NCBI GenBank assembly: GCA_019636655.1
Contig: JAHBXB010000001.1
Coordinates: forward strand, 868,001 to 932,000
From: Phycisphaeraceae bacterium
Lineage (GTDB): Bacteria > Planctomycetota > Phycisphaerae > Phycisphaerales > UBA1924
Direction of reading: 5' to 3'
Length of the DNA stretch: 64,000 bases
Part shown: one piece after another, positions 33,112-42,444 of the stretch
How the letters are laid out: each line of letters starts with the position of its first letter
Position numbering within the stretch: position 1 is the first letter of the stretch
Program-made: the position numbers and the translations under genes
Notes under the pieces: model-generated
The model's input: only the letters and a program-made list of their open reading frames with translations
Databases searched by the model: none
Told to the model about the DNA's origin: nothing

Positions 33112-35064
33112 TCAGTTGCAGTTGCCGTTCACGCCGTTGAACCACTTGTTGATGAAGCCCGCGATGTCGGACGGCGTGATGACGCCGTCAAGGTCGAAGT
33201 CGGCAAACGTCGTGGCATTGCCAAGGTCGGTGAACCATGTATTGATGAAGATGGCGATGTCCGTCGGCTCGATGACGCCGTTTCCATCCCAGTCCGCCGC
33301 GCACCGCCCGGTTACGATGGAGCCCGTGTCCATCAGCACCGGGGCGCTCTTGCCGAACTGCTCCCACATCGTGTAGGCCACCTGGCCGTCCGCGTTGGTA
33401 ACGTTCGCATCCCGCAGGAACTCGATGTACTCCTTCGTCGTCGTCTGGTGGTAGACGGAGACGATGGCCGAAGCCGCGAGGGGCGGAATGGGATAAGAAG
33501 TGTCGTCCCAGTACTGCCCGTCGGCGTAGCCGTAGCCGACCGGCCGCGCCTGCACGCTGGCGAACCCGGCGTTGGTGAAGCCCATCGGCGGGATGCGGTT
33601 GTCAAAGAAAATCTTGTTGTTGACCGCGAAGTGGAAACCCTCGCCCTCGGGCAGACCGGTGGCTGCCGCCGCGGCGGCATCGAGACCCATGGTGGCCTCG
33701 TAAACCTTGGTGTCCGAGTGACTGAGAACAGCGGTCTCAGGGTTGTACGCGCCGCGCTCGGCGATCAACTGGTTGTTGGCGTTGTAGAACTTAACGTTGA
33801 CCCACATTCGCCGGCCCTCGTGGTAGCCGGTCGGGAGCTTGTGCCCGGTCATGTTCACGACCCGCGCCCGCAGGCCGGTGCCGATGACCGAGAGCTCGAG
33901 GTCACTGGCTCGCTGCAGCATGTCGATGTTCCTGGCGATCGCCTCGTCGACTCGCTGCGGGGTCAGGTTGGTCTCGGACGGCGGGTACAAGTAGTTGATC
34001 GCCCGCAGCACCCAGCTGTTCGCGCCGTTGAAGTTGTGCTGCCCGATCACGGGCCGCTCGGGCGGGCCGAAGCCGGGCAGGCAGACCTGCCCGCTGGTCC
34101 GGGGCATGTGGCAATCCTGGCACGAGGAGACGGCCGGCCCGATCGAGCCGCCGAACCGGGGCTGGGCGCCGTTGGACGGGTAGACGCCGGTGTTGACCGG
34201 ACCCTGTGCGAAGAGGCTCTGAGACCATTCGCTGTACGTGCGCTCCACGGGGAACATGTCGTACTTGTCCTGCGTGGCATGGGCCTGGTTCAGCGGGTTC
34301 AGCGCGTACGAACCGTCGATCTGGCGTGTGTACACGGGGTTGCTGACGTCGTGGCACGTGGCGCACAGGCTGGAGGACAGGTGGAACGGCGACCGTTCCC
34401 AATAGTGGAATGTGAAGTTGGGTCCCCAGAACTCGGAGAGGTCAAAGGGCCCGCGCCGGACGTCGAAGCGATCGATGACGTAGTTGGCGGAGGAGGGATT
34501 GATCGGAATGCCGTTCGGTGGCACGTTGAGTGCCGCCAGTTCCTCGATGTCCCGCGCCGGCGCTCCTGGGGAGTTGGCCGGGTCCACCATGCGGTGGCAG
34601 AGATGGCAGGAAACTCCCTCGAAGTCTCCGGGGAACTCGTAGACCATGTTCTCGGGGTCGTACTGCCCGCCGAGGCCGGACATATCCGGCGGTTCGCTGC
34701 GTCCCTCGATCCACGCCAAGGGGGCGTGGCAACGGAGGCAGAGCTCGCCGGCAAAGGCCGCGTCCTGATTCGAAATGGTCAGACAGGCGTGGGTAATCGG
34801 GTCCCGCGAAGCCTGAGCCATCATGCTCGCCGACCATCTCGTGTACGGCTCGACCTGCTCGTTGTACCCCGCGTGACAGATGGAGCAGTTGTCCGCCCCC
34901 TGCTGCATGCCGTCGATGAGCGAGCCCGGTTGGGACCCCTTGAGGAAGAAGTCCTGCAGGGTGGTCGGGACCGGGTTGTACGCGAGCGCGGCCCCGACGC
35001 CGCCGATCGCCACAACCGCGACCCAGGCGGCCTCGACGCCACGCCGACGAAGCTTCCATTGCAT
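33112..35064 (-). CDS. Secreted pentahaem cytochrome with tandem dockerin-like tail
   Basis: A 650-residue protein. ATG 35064 has GGAG about 9 bases upstream; a further start at 35121 has none. A signal/membrane segment (AAWVAVVAIGGVGAALA) is followed by five CxxCH motifs with first cysteines near 60, 109, 153, 234 and 315. Additional His residues nearby could ligate haem iron. A haem-free region (about 400-585) follows. The last 60 residues hold two Ca-binding loop/helix units (DWDGNGVIEPTDIAIFINTW and DFDLDGVITPSDIAGFINKW), ending in Cys-Asn. It is probably an extracellular electron carrier held on the cell surface. The tail is nearly the same as that of the protein at 37808-40774. Partner cohesin and redox role are inference. 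Confidence 0.83.
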   Translation of the reverse strand: MQWKLRRRGVEAAWVAVVAIGGVGAALAYNPVPTTLQDFFLKGSQPGSLIDGMQQGADNCSICHAGYNEQVEPYTRWSASMMAQASRDPITHACLTISNQDAAFAGELCLRCHAPLAWIEGRSEPPDMSGLGGQYDPENMVYEFPGDFEGVSCHLCHRMVDPANSPGAPARDIEELAALNVPPNGIPINPSSANYVIDRFDVRRGPFDLSEFWGPNFTFHYWERSPFHLSSSLCATCHDVSNPVYTRQIDGSYALNPLNQAHATQDKYDMFPVERTYSEWSQSLFAQGPVNTGVYPSNGAQPRFGGSIGPAVSSCQDCHMPRTSGQVCLPGFGPPERPVIGQHNFNGANSWVLRAINYLYPPSETNLTPQRVDEAIARNIDMLQRASDLELSVIGTGLRARVVNMTGHKLPTGYHEGRRMWVNVKFYNANNQLIAERGAYNPETAVLSHSDTKVYEATMGLDAAAAAATGLPEGEGFHFAVNNKIFFDNRIPPMGFTNAGFASVQARPVGYGYADGQYWDDTSYPIPPLAASAIVSVYHQTTTKEYIEFLRDANVTNADGQVAYTMWEQFGKSAPVLMDTGSIVTGRCAADWDGNGVIEPTDIAIFINTWFTDLGNATTFADFDLDGVITPSDIAGFINKWFNGVNGNCN

Positions 35065-35210
35065 CGGGCTCTTCTCCAAAATCCGGGTGTGCCCGGCAAT
35101 GATGCGCCGAACCACCGACATTGATCAGGGTCACCGGCAGCGTGCCTGCGATCCGGACACACGGGTCTGCAACTATGCCTCAGGCCCGACGGCCTGCCAC
35201 GCGAGAATAC

Positions 35211-35242
35211 GGCCCAACCCGGCGGAGCCGCCGGGGTTGGCC
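35211..35242 (-). terminator. Long intergenic hairpin after mqnD
   Basis: Fifteen-base arms with two mismatches and a 2-base spacer form a strong stem. It lies in the 307-base gap between the mqnD stop (35372) and the cytochrome start (35064). Only a weak T-rich stretch (GTATTCTC) follows on the minus strand. It may end mqnD transcription or insulate the cytochrome promoter. I see no gene in this gap. Confidence 0.4.
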
Positions 35243-35371
35243 TGTATCTACCGGATACGCCTCATCGGACCGCCCGGATGCGGGCTTCACGCCCCCGAGT
35301 GGCCCCAGCAGGCATTTCGCTCGCCACCGCAAGCAACTGAGACTGAGTATCAGCACATCCCAATTGCCGGT

Positions 35372-36334
35372 TCATGCGTCAGCCGAGGGACCGATAAGGC
35401 TGATGTCGCCTGGGTCCGGGCACAAACCCGCCGCGAACCCAGCTGAGAGCAGTGTCCGGACGGCGTTGCGGCCCACGATACCGGCGTCGACGGTCAGGTC
35501 GTTGACGTACATGTCGATGTAGCGGTTGGCCTGGTCGTAGTCGATCTCGGGGGCGAATGACATCGCATAGCGGATCGACTCATCCCGATTTGCGAGGGCG
35601 TGGCGGATCGAATCCAAGAGGATCCCGGCAACGTCGTCGCAGGTGCCGGGCCCGAAACGGTCATCCAGGTCGCGCCGGACCGCGTTGCCGCCGAGCGGCA
35701 GGGGCAAGCCGGTGTGGTCGCGCCACCAGGCTCCCACATCGGCGATCTGTTCCAGGCCGAGGGTCGCGAAGGTGAGCTGCGCCTGGTGGATCAGGAGCCC
35801 GGCATCGATGGCCTCGCCGCGGGGCCCGGAGCCGGACGAGACCGCGTCCATGATTCGATCGAAGGGCATCTCGACGGACTCCACTTGGCCGCCGACCATC
35901 AGCGAGAAGACCAGATACGCCGTGGTCTTGGCGCCGGGAATGGCAAGTCGAGCGGACCGACCCGGGGCTCGCAGCCGGTCGGCAACGTTCGATGCGGTCA
36001 GACCGCTCCCCGCCCTCGCTACCAGTTTGGGTCCGTACCCGTACCCCATTGATGAGCCGCAGGCCGTCAGCGCGTAGCGGCCGCGGATGTACGGGTAGGT
36101 ACTCATGGACACGGCGGTGATGTCCAGATCACCGTGCTCGACCGCGCGTCGGTTGAGGACGTCGATGTCGGCCGGGATGGCCTTGAACCGGAATCGGCCC
36201 GTATCCAGAACTGGCGCCTGGAGGGGAGCCCCCGGGTTCCGGACATCTACCTTGCCAGTGATGGGCCACCACATGAACACATCGTCTGGATCGGGCGAGT
36301 GTGCGAGCGCCAGCGTCGGTCGAGAGTCACTCAT
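35372..36334 (-). CDS. mqnD: 1,4-dihydroxy-6-naphthoate synthase (futalosine pathway)
   Basis: A 320-residue MqnD, converting cyclic de-hypoxanthine futalosine to 1,4-dihydroxy-6-naphthoate in the futalosine route to menaquinone. It starts MSDSRPTLALAHSPDPDDVFMWW; HSPDPDD is the family signature, so ATG 36334 is preferred over the longer frame at 36370. VLNRRAVEHGDLDITAVSMSTYPYIRGRYALTACGSSMGYGYGPKLVA, IPGAKTTAYLVFSL and DAGLLIHQAQLTFATLGLE follow the MqnA/MqnD periplasmic-binding-protein-like fold. The enzyme is cytoplasmic. No other mqn gene is in the window. Menaquinone use fits the cytochrome-rich respiratory genes nearby. Confidence 0.93.
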   Translation of the reverse strand: MSDSRPTLALAHSPDPDDVFMWWPITGKVDVRNPGAPLQAPVLDTGRFRFKAIPADIDVLNRRAVEHGDLDITAVSMSTYPYIRGRYALTACGSSMGYGYGPKLVARAGSGLTASNVADRLRAPGRSARLAIPGAKTTAYLVFSLMVGGQVESVEMPFDRIMDAVSSGSGPRGEAIDAGLLIHQAQLTFATLGLEQIADVGAWWRDHTGLPLPLGGNAVRRDLDDRFGPGTCDDVAGILLDSIRHALANRDESIRYAMSFAPEIDYDQANRYIDMYVNDLTVDAGIVGRNAVRTLLSAGFAAGLCPDPGDISLIGPSADA

Positions 36335-36545
36335 GCCGCATCGTAGAGGGCTCCGGCGGCCTCCCGGCATCGCCGATTTCGGGGTGGCGCCCGGCGCGTC
36401 TTTGCGATCTTCACAGTCCTGACAAACTTAACATTCAGATCCTTAGCGCAACCACCGCCGTTCCTTAGCACGTCGCCGGCGCGGGTGCCGCTAGTCTGCG
36501 CTCACACACGCACACACCTCACGGAACAGCACGGAGCAGCAGGCA

Positions 36546-37601
36546 ATGCACATCGAGCACGGACGTCGCGGCTTCACCCTCATTGAACTCCTCGTCGTCA
36601 TCGCGATTATTGCGCTGCTGGTCGGGCTCCTGCTCCCCGCACTGGGGAGCGCCAGGGCTGAAGCCAGGGCGCTCAAGTGCTCGGCCAACCTCAGGTCCGT
36701 CACCCAGGGTGTGAACGTGTACGCGGCCGACTACCGCGATTTCCTGCCCCCGTCGTACGTCTACGGGGCGGCGACCGAGGGGGGGGACTGGAGGATCGAG
36801 GACCAACTCACCAGCAATCCGGTTCCAGCGAACGGGTATGTCCACTGGACCTACAGCCTGTTCAGCAGCGACGGGTTCGGCGTGCCGGAGCAGGCGTTTA
36901 CCTGCGAGGCCGTGCTCAACAAGGGAGCCCCGAAGACCAATCCGGGCCCGCGTGCGGAGGACTGGGAGGCCGGCCAATCCAATGACGCCGGTTCGACAGC
37001 GCCGAGCGACTACCCCAACGACCGGCAGGCTCGCCGTCTTGCCTACGGCGGCAACCACTCCATCTTCCCGCGGAACAAGTTTGTCCCCTCGACCGGCCGC
37101 AGCAACACGCTCGTGAAGATGTCGGCGATCGATTCCACCGGCCGCGGGGCCGCGGGAACGATCCTCGCGGCGGAGTTTGCCACCAACGTGGGTACGTGGT
37201 CCTCGCTGGTCGATGTCAACGACGGCGGCTCGAACCTGTACAAGAGCCACCGCCCGATCACGCCGTTCGTCGGTCAATCAGCGCCGGCGGACAACCCCTA
37301 CGCCGAGCCCCAGTCTCTGGGCGGGAACAACTTCCCGCGGTTCCAGTACCAGACTGTTGCATCGCTGCACCAGGGCCCCCGCCTGACGGACGGCTCGATG
37401 TTCGGCGCGATTACGCAGGGACTCAACGCCGTCGGCCGCCAGCATCCCGGCGGCAAGGACAAGGCATTCGGCGGTTCGAGCAACTTCGGCTTTGTCGACG
37501 GTCACGTGACCCGCGACACGGTCGCGGAGTCGATCCGCCAGCGATGGTGGGGTGAGAAGTTCCACAGCATTACCGGCCGGGGCACCGGGGTCGTCCCCTA
37601 G
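36546..37601 (+). CDS. Prepilin-like secreted protein (H-X9-DG family, DUF1559-related)
   Basis: A 351-residue protein with a perfect class III signal ([29 protein letters not shown]), then an [36 protein letters not shown] helix typical of the planctomycete/lentisphaeral prepilin-like family. The C-terminus ends in FGFVDGHV, the DG-H end of the family's H-X9-DG motif. Here the preceding His (RQHPGGKD) is 17 residues away rather than nine. These proteins are exported and cleaved by prepilin peptidase, but their job is unknown. A CGGAG site precedes the ATG. The next gene, a dockerin-tailed protein on the same strand, may be co-regulated. The 210-base stretch before it carries two CCTTAGC copies (36441-36447 and 36463-36469) that could bind a regulator. 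Confidence 0.87.
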   Translation: MHIEHGRRGFTLIELLVVIAIIALLVGLLLPALGSARAEARALKCSANLRSVTQGVNVYAADYRDFLPPSYVYGAATEGGDWRIEDQLTSNPVPANGYVHWTYSLFSSDGFGVPEQAFTCEAVLNKGAPKTNPGPRAEDWEAGQSNDAGSTAPSDYPNDRQARRLAYGGNHSIFPRNKFVPSTGRSNTLVKMSAIDSTGRGAAGTILAAEFATNVGTWSSLVDVNDGGSNLYKSHRPITPFVGQSAPADNPYAEPQSLGGNNFPRFQYQTVASLHQGPRLTDGSMFGAITQGLNAVGRQHPGGKDKAFGGSSNFGFVDGHVTRDTVAESIRQRWWGEKFHSITGRGTGVVP

Positions 37602-37807
37602 GGCGGCGTCATCCCAACCCTCGGTCGTCCGTTCCGCGTGCGGACGGCCAGAGGAGAAGCAATCAGGTCAGCGGCGCGGAGAGAGGAGAAGCGTCACCAA
37701 CAGCGACGTGCGCGATCAGTCTGTCCCCGCAACCCAGCCCCGCCAATCCGCAGCCGACCCGCTTCGAGTCGTCCCGTAAACCCGCTTGATTACGAAGGAG
37801 CATCCCA

Positions 37808-40774
37808 ATGACCCGCAAGTCCAACCGTCCCATCAACCTGCTCGCCGCGTGTGGGCTCGTCGCAGGCCTCTCGGCTGTTACGTATGCCCAGCCGCAGACG
37901 CCCCGCCTCATCAACCTCAGCGGCGCGACGCTGCAGGAGAACTTCCTCTCCGCCCCCGCGCAGGGCAATGACTACATCGATGCCAACAACGACGGCTACT
38001 CGCGCCTGATCAATCCCCCGCCCGCAGCGGTGCAACGGCTCAATCTGAGCAACAACCTTGCGTTCACCTCGCCGTACCCGGCGATCCCCGCGCTGCCGGA
38101 CCGCACGCGGCTGCACTGGATCATCCAGTACCGCGCCGTCGGATCGATCAACGGCTTCATCGAGCTCGAGCAGTTCGGCCGCACGGACCTTGCCGGGACC
38201 AATGCCGCGTCCTACATCACGACCGATGCCCTTGGCCCGCTGACTTCACGGGCCTGCGAGCGTGCGTACGCCAATGGTGACGGCAACTCGACCGCTGAGC
38301 GCTACATCAACACCGGCTCGGGAGCCGGACGGGCCAACTTCAACCCCGGCAATCCCGGTGGAGCTCCGGTGCGCTCGATGACGAACGGCACCTACCTGGC
38401 GACGGCGTACAACGTGGTTCCCTGCGGTGACAGCGTGCCGGCGGACGGCCCCGGACCCAATGAGCCCATCCCGGCCGGCGGTGTCGGCGGGGCTTGGGGT
38501 TGCCCCGGCGTCGGCGGCATCCAGATCGATATCGCGGCACTCGACGTTCCCAGCGCCTGGGCGGTGCAGGTCGCCGGCGGCTCGCCCGACCCGCTCGATA
38601 AGCCGTTCGCGGCCGGTTACGGCCGGAACCCGCGACTCGCGGTTGCCAAGTCCGGCGCCACGTTCAGCCCCGCATTCGGCGCGGTGCTGGCGCCCCTAAC
38701 CACCCGCAACCTCTACGCGGGCGGCGCGGCCGATGTGAACACGATATTCGACACGAGCACGACGTTCACGCCCATCGCGCCGATCACCAGCTACGGCACG
38801 GGCTACCAGCAGATGACCTATAGCCAGTTGCGGCATCTCTTCGCGGCGGGCCGGCTCCCGAGCGGCGAGAACCTTATGGCGATCACCCGTGACACGGGCT
38901 CGGGCACGCACAACGGAATGATGAACTCCATCGGCCTCGATCCCTCGTGGGGAATCGGCGAGAACATCGCCGGCGGCAGCGGGCTCTCCAGCTCCACCCC
39001 AGAAAACAACCTCGGTTCCTCCTTCGTCCCCGGCAACAAAAGCGGCTCGGGCGGCCTTGAGTCGACCATCTACAACGTTCGTCTCGGCATCGGCTACACC
39101 GGCGCCGAGCGTGGCATCAACAGCGGCTGGCTTCCCAACCGCATCAATCTCCTGGCGGTGCAGAAGGACGGCGTGCGCTCCGACTCGCTCCCGGGCGACT
39201 TTGTTCGCCCGACCATCGACCGGGTTCTGAACAACGGCCTCCGCGGTCAGACCGATCCCTCGAGTGGTTTGATCTACACGGTCGACGGATTCCAGATCGG
39301 CGGGCCTGCCGTGTTCGCCTCTCTCGGGTTCGCCCGCAACGCCCCTGCCAACAAGGGCGGGTGGGGCTGGGACGCCGTGAACGAGGCGGGCGTCAATCCG
39401 AACGCAGCGCTCCCTGCGATGTCGAACGTCGAGGCCGCGGCCTATATCAACAACATCAGCCGCAGCCTGGACGCCATCAACGCGAATCCCGGGTCGGCGT
39501 CGAATGACTCGACCCCCGGCGAGTTCCTCGCCGCGACCTTCATCCTCCCCGCGGCGACCGACTACCGGCAGGAAGTCTCGGACCCAACGAGTTTCGTGCT
39601 GAACACCGAGCGACGCCAGACGGTTCAGGACTTCACCCTCGCGCCGGGATTCAACGCCCTCTCGAACTCGGCGTACAGCGCGTTCGACACGACCAAGGCC
39701 GGGCTCGTGCCGGTCCGCAACAGCGGAGCCGGGATCTCGTACGGCGACGGCGTGGTCGATGGGCTGAACTACATCAACCAGAACGGTGTCGCCGTGTCCT
39801 ACGGCGGGACCCTGTCGCTCCGCAACAAGATCGCCGGCGACTTCAACAACGACGGCGCTCGAACCGCGGCGGATGTGAACGACATGCTTCTGGCCTACAA
39901 GGACCGCAACGTGGACGGCGCACCGGTGACCTGGCAGGCCGGCACCGACGCCGTCATCGAGATCCTGGGCGACTTCACCTGCGACGGCCGGTTCGACCAG
40001 GCCGACATCCGCTACTGGGCCGACGGGCTGCACGTGGTTTCCGGCTCGCTGAACCGCGCCGCCGGCTTCCTCGCTGTCGACTCCGCATGGAACACGATCG
40101 GCGGCTCGTCCAACTTCTTCGGGACCACCATGTCGACCGGCGCGGCCTACACGCCGGGCGCTTCGGCCGCGGACGTCTGCAACGCCACCGAGATCACCCC
40201 GCGCGGCTTCGTGCAGGTCGTCGACGGCAAGGTCGATGTCCACGACGTCAAGTTCATCTACGCCCAGTTCCGGGACAACGTCTCCGACGGCGAGGCGAAC
40301 TGGGACGACATCGCCGAGGCCGTCAAGTTCGATCTCTCGGCCGACGTGAACGGCGACCTGAAGGTCAACGAGGACGACATCACCGCCATCCTCGGGCCGA
40401 GCATTCTCAAGGCCCGTCGCGGCGATATCGACCTCAACGGCCGCGTCGATCTGTGCGACTACGCGATCTCCAACTTGAGCCAAGGCCAGTCGCTCCCGGC
40501 GGCCCGCTTCACCACCGGCGATGCGAACCGTGACGGCAGCGTCAACGCCGCCGACCTGGCCATTATCCTGTGCCAGGCGGCCGACCGCGACGGCAACGGC
40601 TCCATCGAACCCACCGACATCGCCGTGTTTGTTGGCGACTGGTCGACCTCGCTGACCGCCGGGACCCTGGTCGGCGACTACGACTGCAACGGCGCCATCG
40701 AGCCGTCCGACATTGCCGGATTCGTGAACAACTGGGTCACGCAGTTGAACGTCACCGGCGGCGTCTGCAACTGA
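37808..40774 (+). CDS. Secreted dockerin-tailed protein with a PBP-like N-terminal region
   Basis: A 988-residue protein with an AAGGAG site before ATG 37808. The signal peptide ends near AVTYAQ (about residue 29). The N-terminal half contains TYSQLRHLFAAGRLP...ITRDTGSGTHNG (Arg361), reminiscent of the anion-binding loop (R..GSGT) of PstS-type phosphate-binding proteins; the rest of that fold is not verifiable. From about 680 come type I dockerin-like loops (GDFNNDGARTAADVNDML, GDFTCDGRFDQADIRYW, DVNGDLKVNEDDI, DIDLNGRVDLCDYA, DANRDGSVNAADLAII). The final pair (DRDGNGSIEPTDIAVFVGDW, DYDCNGAIEPSDIAGFVNNW) ends in CN. The tail matches the cytochrome at 33112-35064. The role could be substrate capture at the surface; this is inference. 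Confidence 0.78.
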   Translation: MTRKSNRPINLLAACGLVAGLSAVTYAQPQTPRLINLSGATLQENFLSAPAQGNDYIDANNDGYSRLINPPPAAVQRLNLSNNLAFTSPYPAIPALPDRTRLHWIIQYRAVGSINGFIELEQFGRTDLAGTNAASYITTDALGPLTSRACERAYANGDGNSTAERYINTGSGAGRANFNPGNPGGAPVRSMTNGTYLATAYNVVPCGDSVPADGPGPNEPIPAGGVGGAWGCPGVGGIQIDIAALDVPSAWAVQVAGGSPDPLDKPFAAGYGRNPRLAVAKSGATFSPAFGAVLAPLTTRNLYAGGAADVNTIFDTSTTFTPIAPITSYGTGYQQMTYSQLRHLFAAGRLPSGENLMAITRDTGSGTHNGMMNSIGLDPSWGIGENIAGGSGLSSSTPENNLGSSFVPGNKSGSGGLESTIYNVRLGIGYTGAERGINSGWLPNRINLLAVQKDGVRSDSLPGDFVRPTIDRVLNNGLRGQTDPSSGLIYTVDGFQIGGPAVFASLGFARNAPANKGGWGWDAVNEAGVNPNAALPAMSNVEAAAYINNISRSLDAINANPGSASNDSTPGEFLAATFILPAATDYRQEVSDPTSFVLNTERRQTVQDFTLAPGFNALSNSAYSAFDTTKAGLVPVRNSGAGISYGDGVVDGLNYINQNGVAVSYGGTLSLRNKIAGDFNNDGARTAADVNDMLLAYKDRNVDGAPVTWQAGTDAVIEILGDFTCDGRFDQADIRYWADGLHVVSGSLNRAAGFLAVDSAWNTIGGSSNFFGTTMSTGAAYTPGASAADVCNATEITPRGFVQVVDGKVDVHDVKFIYAQFRDNVSDGEANWDDIAEAVKFDLSADVNGDLKVNEDDITAILGPSILKARRGDIDLNGRVDLCDYAISNLSQGQSLPAARFTTGDANRDGSVNAADLAIILCQAADRDGNGSIEPTDIAVFVGDWSTSLTAGTLVGDYDCNGAIEPSDIAGFVNNWVTQLNVTGGVCN

Positions 40775-40819
40775 TCGGTTTCCGTGCAGGCTTCCGTGGC
40801 CTGAATGTGTGATGAGTTC

Positions 40820-40853
40820 GCGGCGCGTCGCCTAACGGCGGCGCGCCGCTTTT
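40820..40853 (+). terminator. Rho-independent terminator
   Basis: GCGGCGCG (40820-40827) pairs with CGCGCCGC (40842-40849), followed by TTTT (40850-40853). It lies 46 bases past the stop of the dockerin-tailed gene and before the convergent purF stop at 40876. Confidence 0.75.
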
Positions 40854-40875
40854 CCTGGCCTGATCCGCGAAGAGG

Positions 40876-42396
40876 CTACTCGACGAAGATCCGCATCTGG
40901 CTGGTGACCAGTTCGCCTGACACCGGGTGCTCGGGGTCCAGCCGGTAGTCGCCGCTGTAGCACGCCGTGCAGTAGTGCTCCGCCGGCCTGTCAACGCACG
41001 CGAGCATGCCTTCGAGCGAGAGGTAGTGCAGCGAGTCCACCCTGAGGTACTCGGCGATCTCCTCCACGCTGCGGTTGTGCGCGATCAGTTGATCGCGCGT
41101 CGCGAAGTCGACGCCGAAGTAGCAGGGGTGGCGGATCGGCGGACACGAAATCCTCAGGTGGATCTCGCTCGCTCCCGCCTGCCGGATCTGCTCGATCTTG
41201 GCGCGGGTCGTCGTGCCCCGGACGATCGAATCATCGACGACGACGAGCTTCTTGCCCTCGACGATCTCGCGGATCACGTTGAGTTTTAGCCGGACCGCGG
41301 CGTGGCGTTGCTCCTGTGTCGGCTTAATGAACGTGCGGCCGACGTAGCGGTTCGGGACGATCGCTTCCCGCACCGGGATCCCCGACTGTTGCGAGTAGCC
41401 CATCGCCGCGGAACGGCCAGAATCGGGCATCGGCACGATGTAGTCGGCGTCGACCGGGGCCTCGTCGGCGAGCCGCTGCCCCATGCGCTCACGGGTGATC
41501 TGGACGTTCTGCCCAAAGACCGTGCTCGCGGGGTTCGCGAAATACACGTGCTCGAAGACGCAGTACGCGGGACGCGGGGCGACGTCGGAGAAACGGCGGG
41601 AGGCAACCCCAGCGTCGCTCAGCGTCACGATCTCTCCCGGCTCGACTTCTCGGATCACCCTTGCGCCAATCACGTCGAGCGCGATCGTCTCACTCGCGAC
41701 CACGTGCCCGCCGTCGGGCATCTGTCCGAGCACCAGCGGGCGCCAGCCCCACGGGTCCCGGGCGGCCTCGATCCGGTCGGGGAACAGCAGCACCATGGAG
41801 AACGCGCCCTGCAGGTGCCGGAGTGTCGCGGCCAGCGGGTCGACGGCCTGCTGCTGCTGGGGCGACGCGAGCAGGTGCACGACCACCTCGGTGTCCGAGG
41901 TCGTGTGGAACAGGTGCCCCGCCTCCTCGAACCTCAGCCGGAGCAACTCGGCGTTGATCAGGTTGCCGTTGTGCGCGACGGCAACCTGGCCGGCGATGTA
42001 CGACTCGATCAGCGGCTGGGCGTTGCACTCCAGCGAGCCGCCCGCGGTCGAGTAGCGGTTGTGGCCGATCGCGCCGCGTCCGCCCCGCTCGCCCCCTTCC
42101 TGCTCCAGACCCGCGAGCACGGCTCGCGAAAATACCTCGGGGACAAGCCCCATCCCCATCACGCCGGAGATCCGGCGGCCGTCGGTCACCGCGATCCCGG
42201 CGGACTCCTGCCCCCGGTGCTGCTGGGCATAAAGCCCGAGGTACACGGACCCGACGGGCCGATCGGAGCCCCAGATCCCCAGCACGCCGCACTTTTCCTT
42301 CTTCTCCGGGGCAGAGCCGTCCGCGCCGGGGGCGCGTGTCGGTGGCCGCGCGTCACGAGGCGCGCGCAGAACGCTCAGATGCACGTCGTTGGCCAT
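40876..42396 (-). CDS. purF: Amidophosphoribosyltransferase
   Basis: A 506-residue class II glutamine amidotransferase catalysing the first step of purine synthesis (PRPP + Gln to phosphoribosylamine). After a variable N-terminal extension (1-35), Cys36 in EKCGVLGIWG is the nucleophile exposed after propeptide cleavage, as in the Bacillus-type enzyme. GRISG..NRYSTAG and NGNLIN are glutaminase features. The PRTase has VVVDDSIVRGTTT (PRPP loop). Cys residues in CPPIRHPC and CTAC near the C-terminus match the 4Fe-4S binding pattern of the oxygen-sensitive type. It lies 48 bases downstream of a CPBP protease gene on the same strand. Hpt and PurF occur in the same window but not together. Confidence 0.95.
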   Translation of the reverse strand: MANDVHLSVLRAPRDARPPTRAPGADGSAPEKKEKCGVLGIWGSDRPVGSVYLGLYAQQHRGQESAGIAVTDGRRISGVMGMGLVPEVFSRAVLAGLEQEGGERGGRGAIGHNRYSTAGGSLECNAQPLIESYIAGQVAVAHNGNLINAELLRLRFEEAGHLFHTTSDTEVVVHLLASPQQQQAVDPLAATLRHLQGAFSMVLLFPDRIEAARDPWGWRPLVLGQMPDGGHVVASETIALDVIGARVIREVEPGEIVTLSDAGVASRRFSDVAPRPAYCVFEHVYFANPASTVFGQNVQITRERMGQRLADEAPVDADYIVPMPDSGRSAAMGYSQQSGIPVREAIVPNRYVGRTFIKPTQEQRHAAVRLKLNVIREIVEGKKLVVVDDSIVRGTTTRAKIEQIRQAGASEIHLRISCPPIRHPCYFGVDFATRDQLIAHNRSVEEIAEYLRVDSLHYLSLEGMLACVDRPAEHYCTACYSGDYRLDPEHPVSGELVTSQMRIFVE

Positions 42397-42444
42397 GCGC
42401 GCAGAGTGTAGGAGGCACGCGCCGCGCCTTCATCCTCTCGCGGG

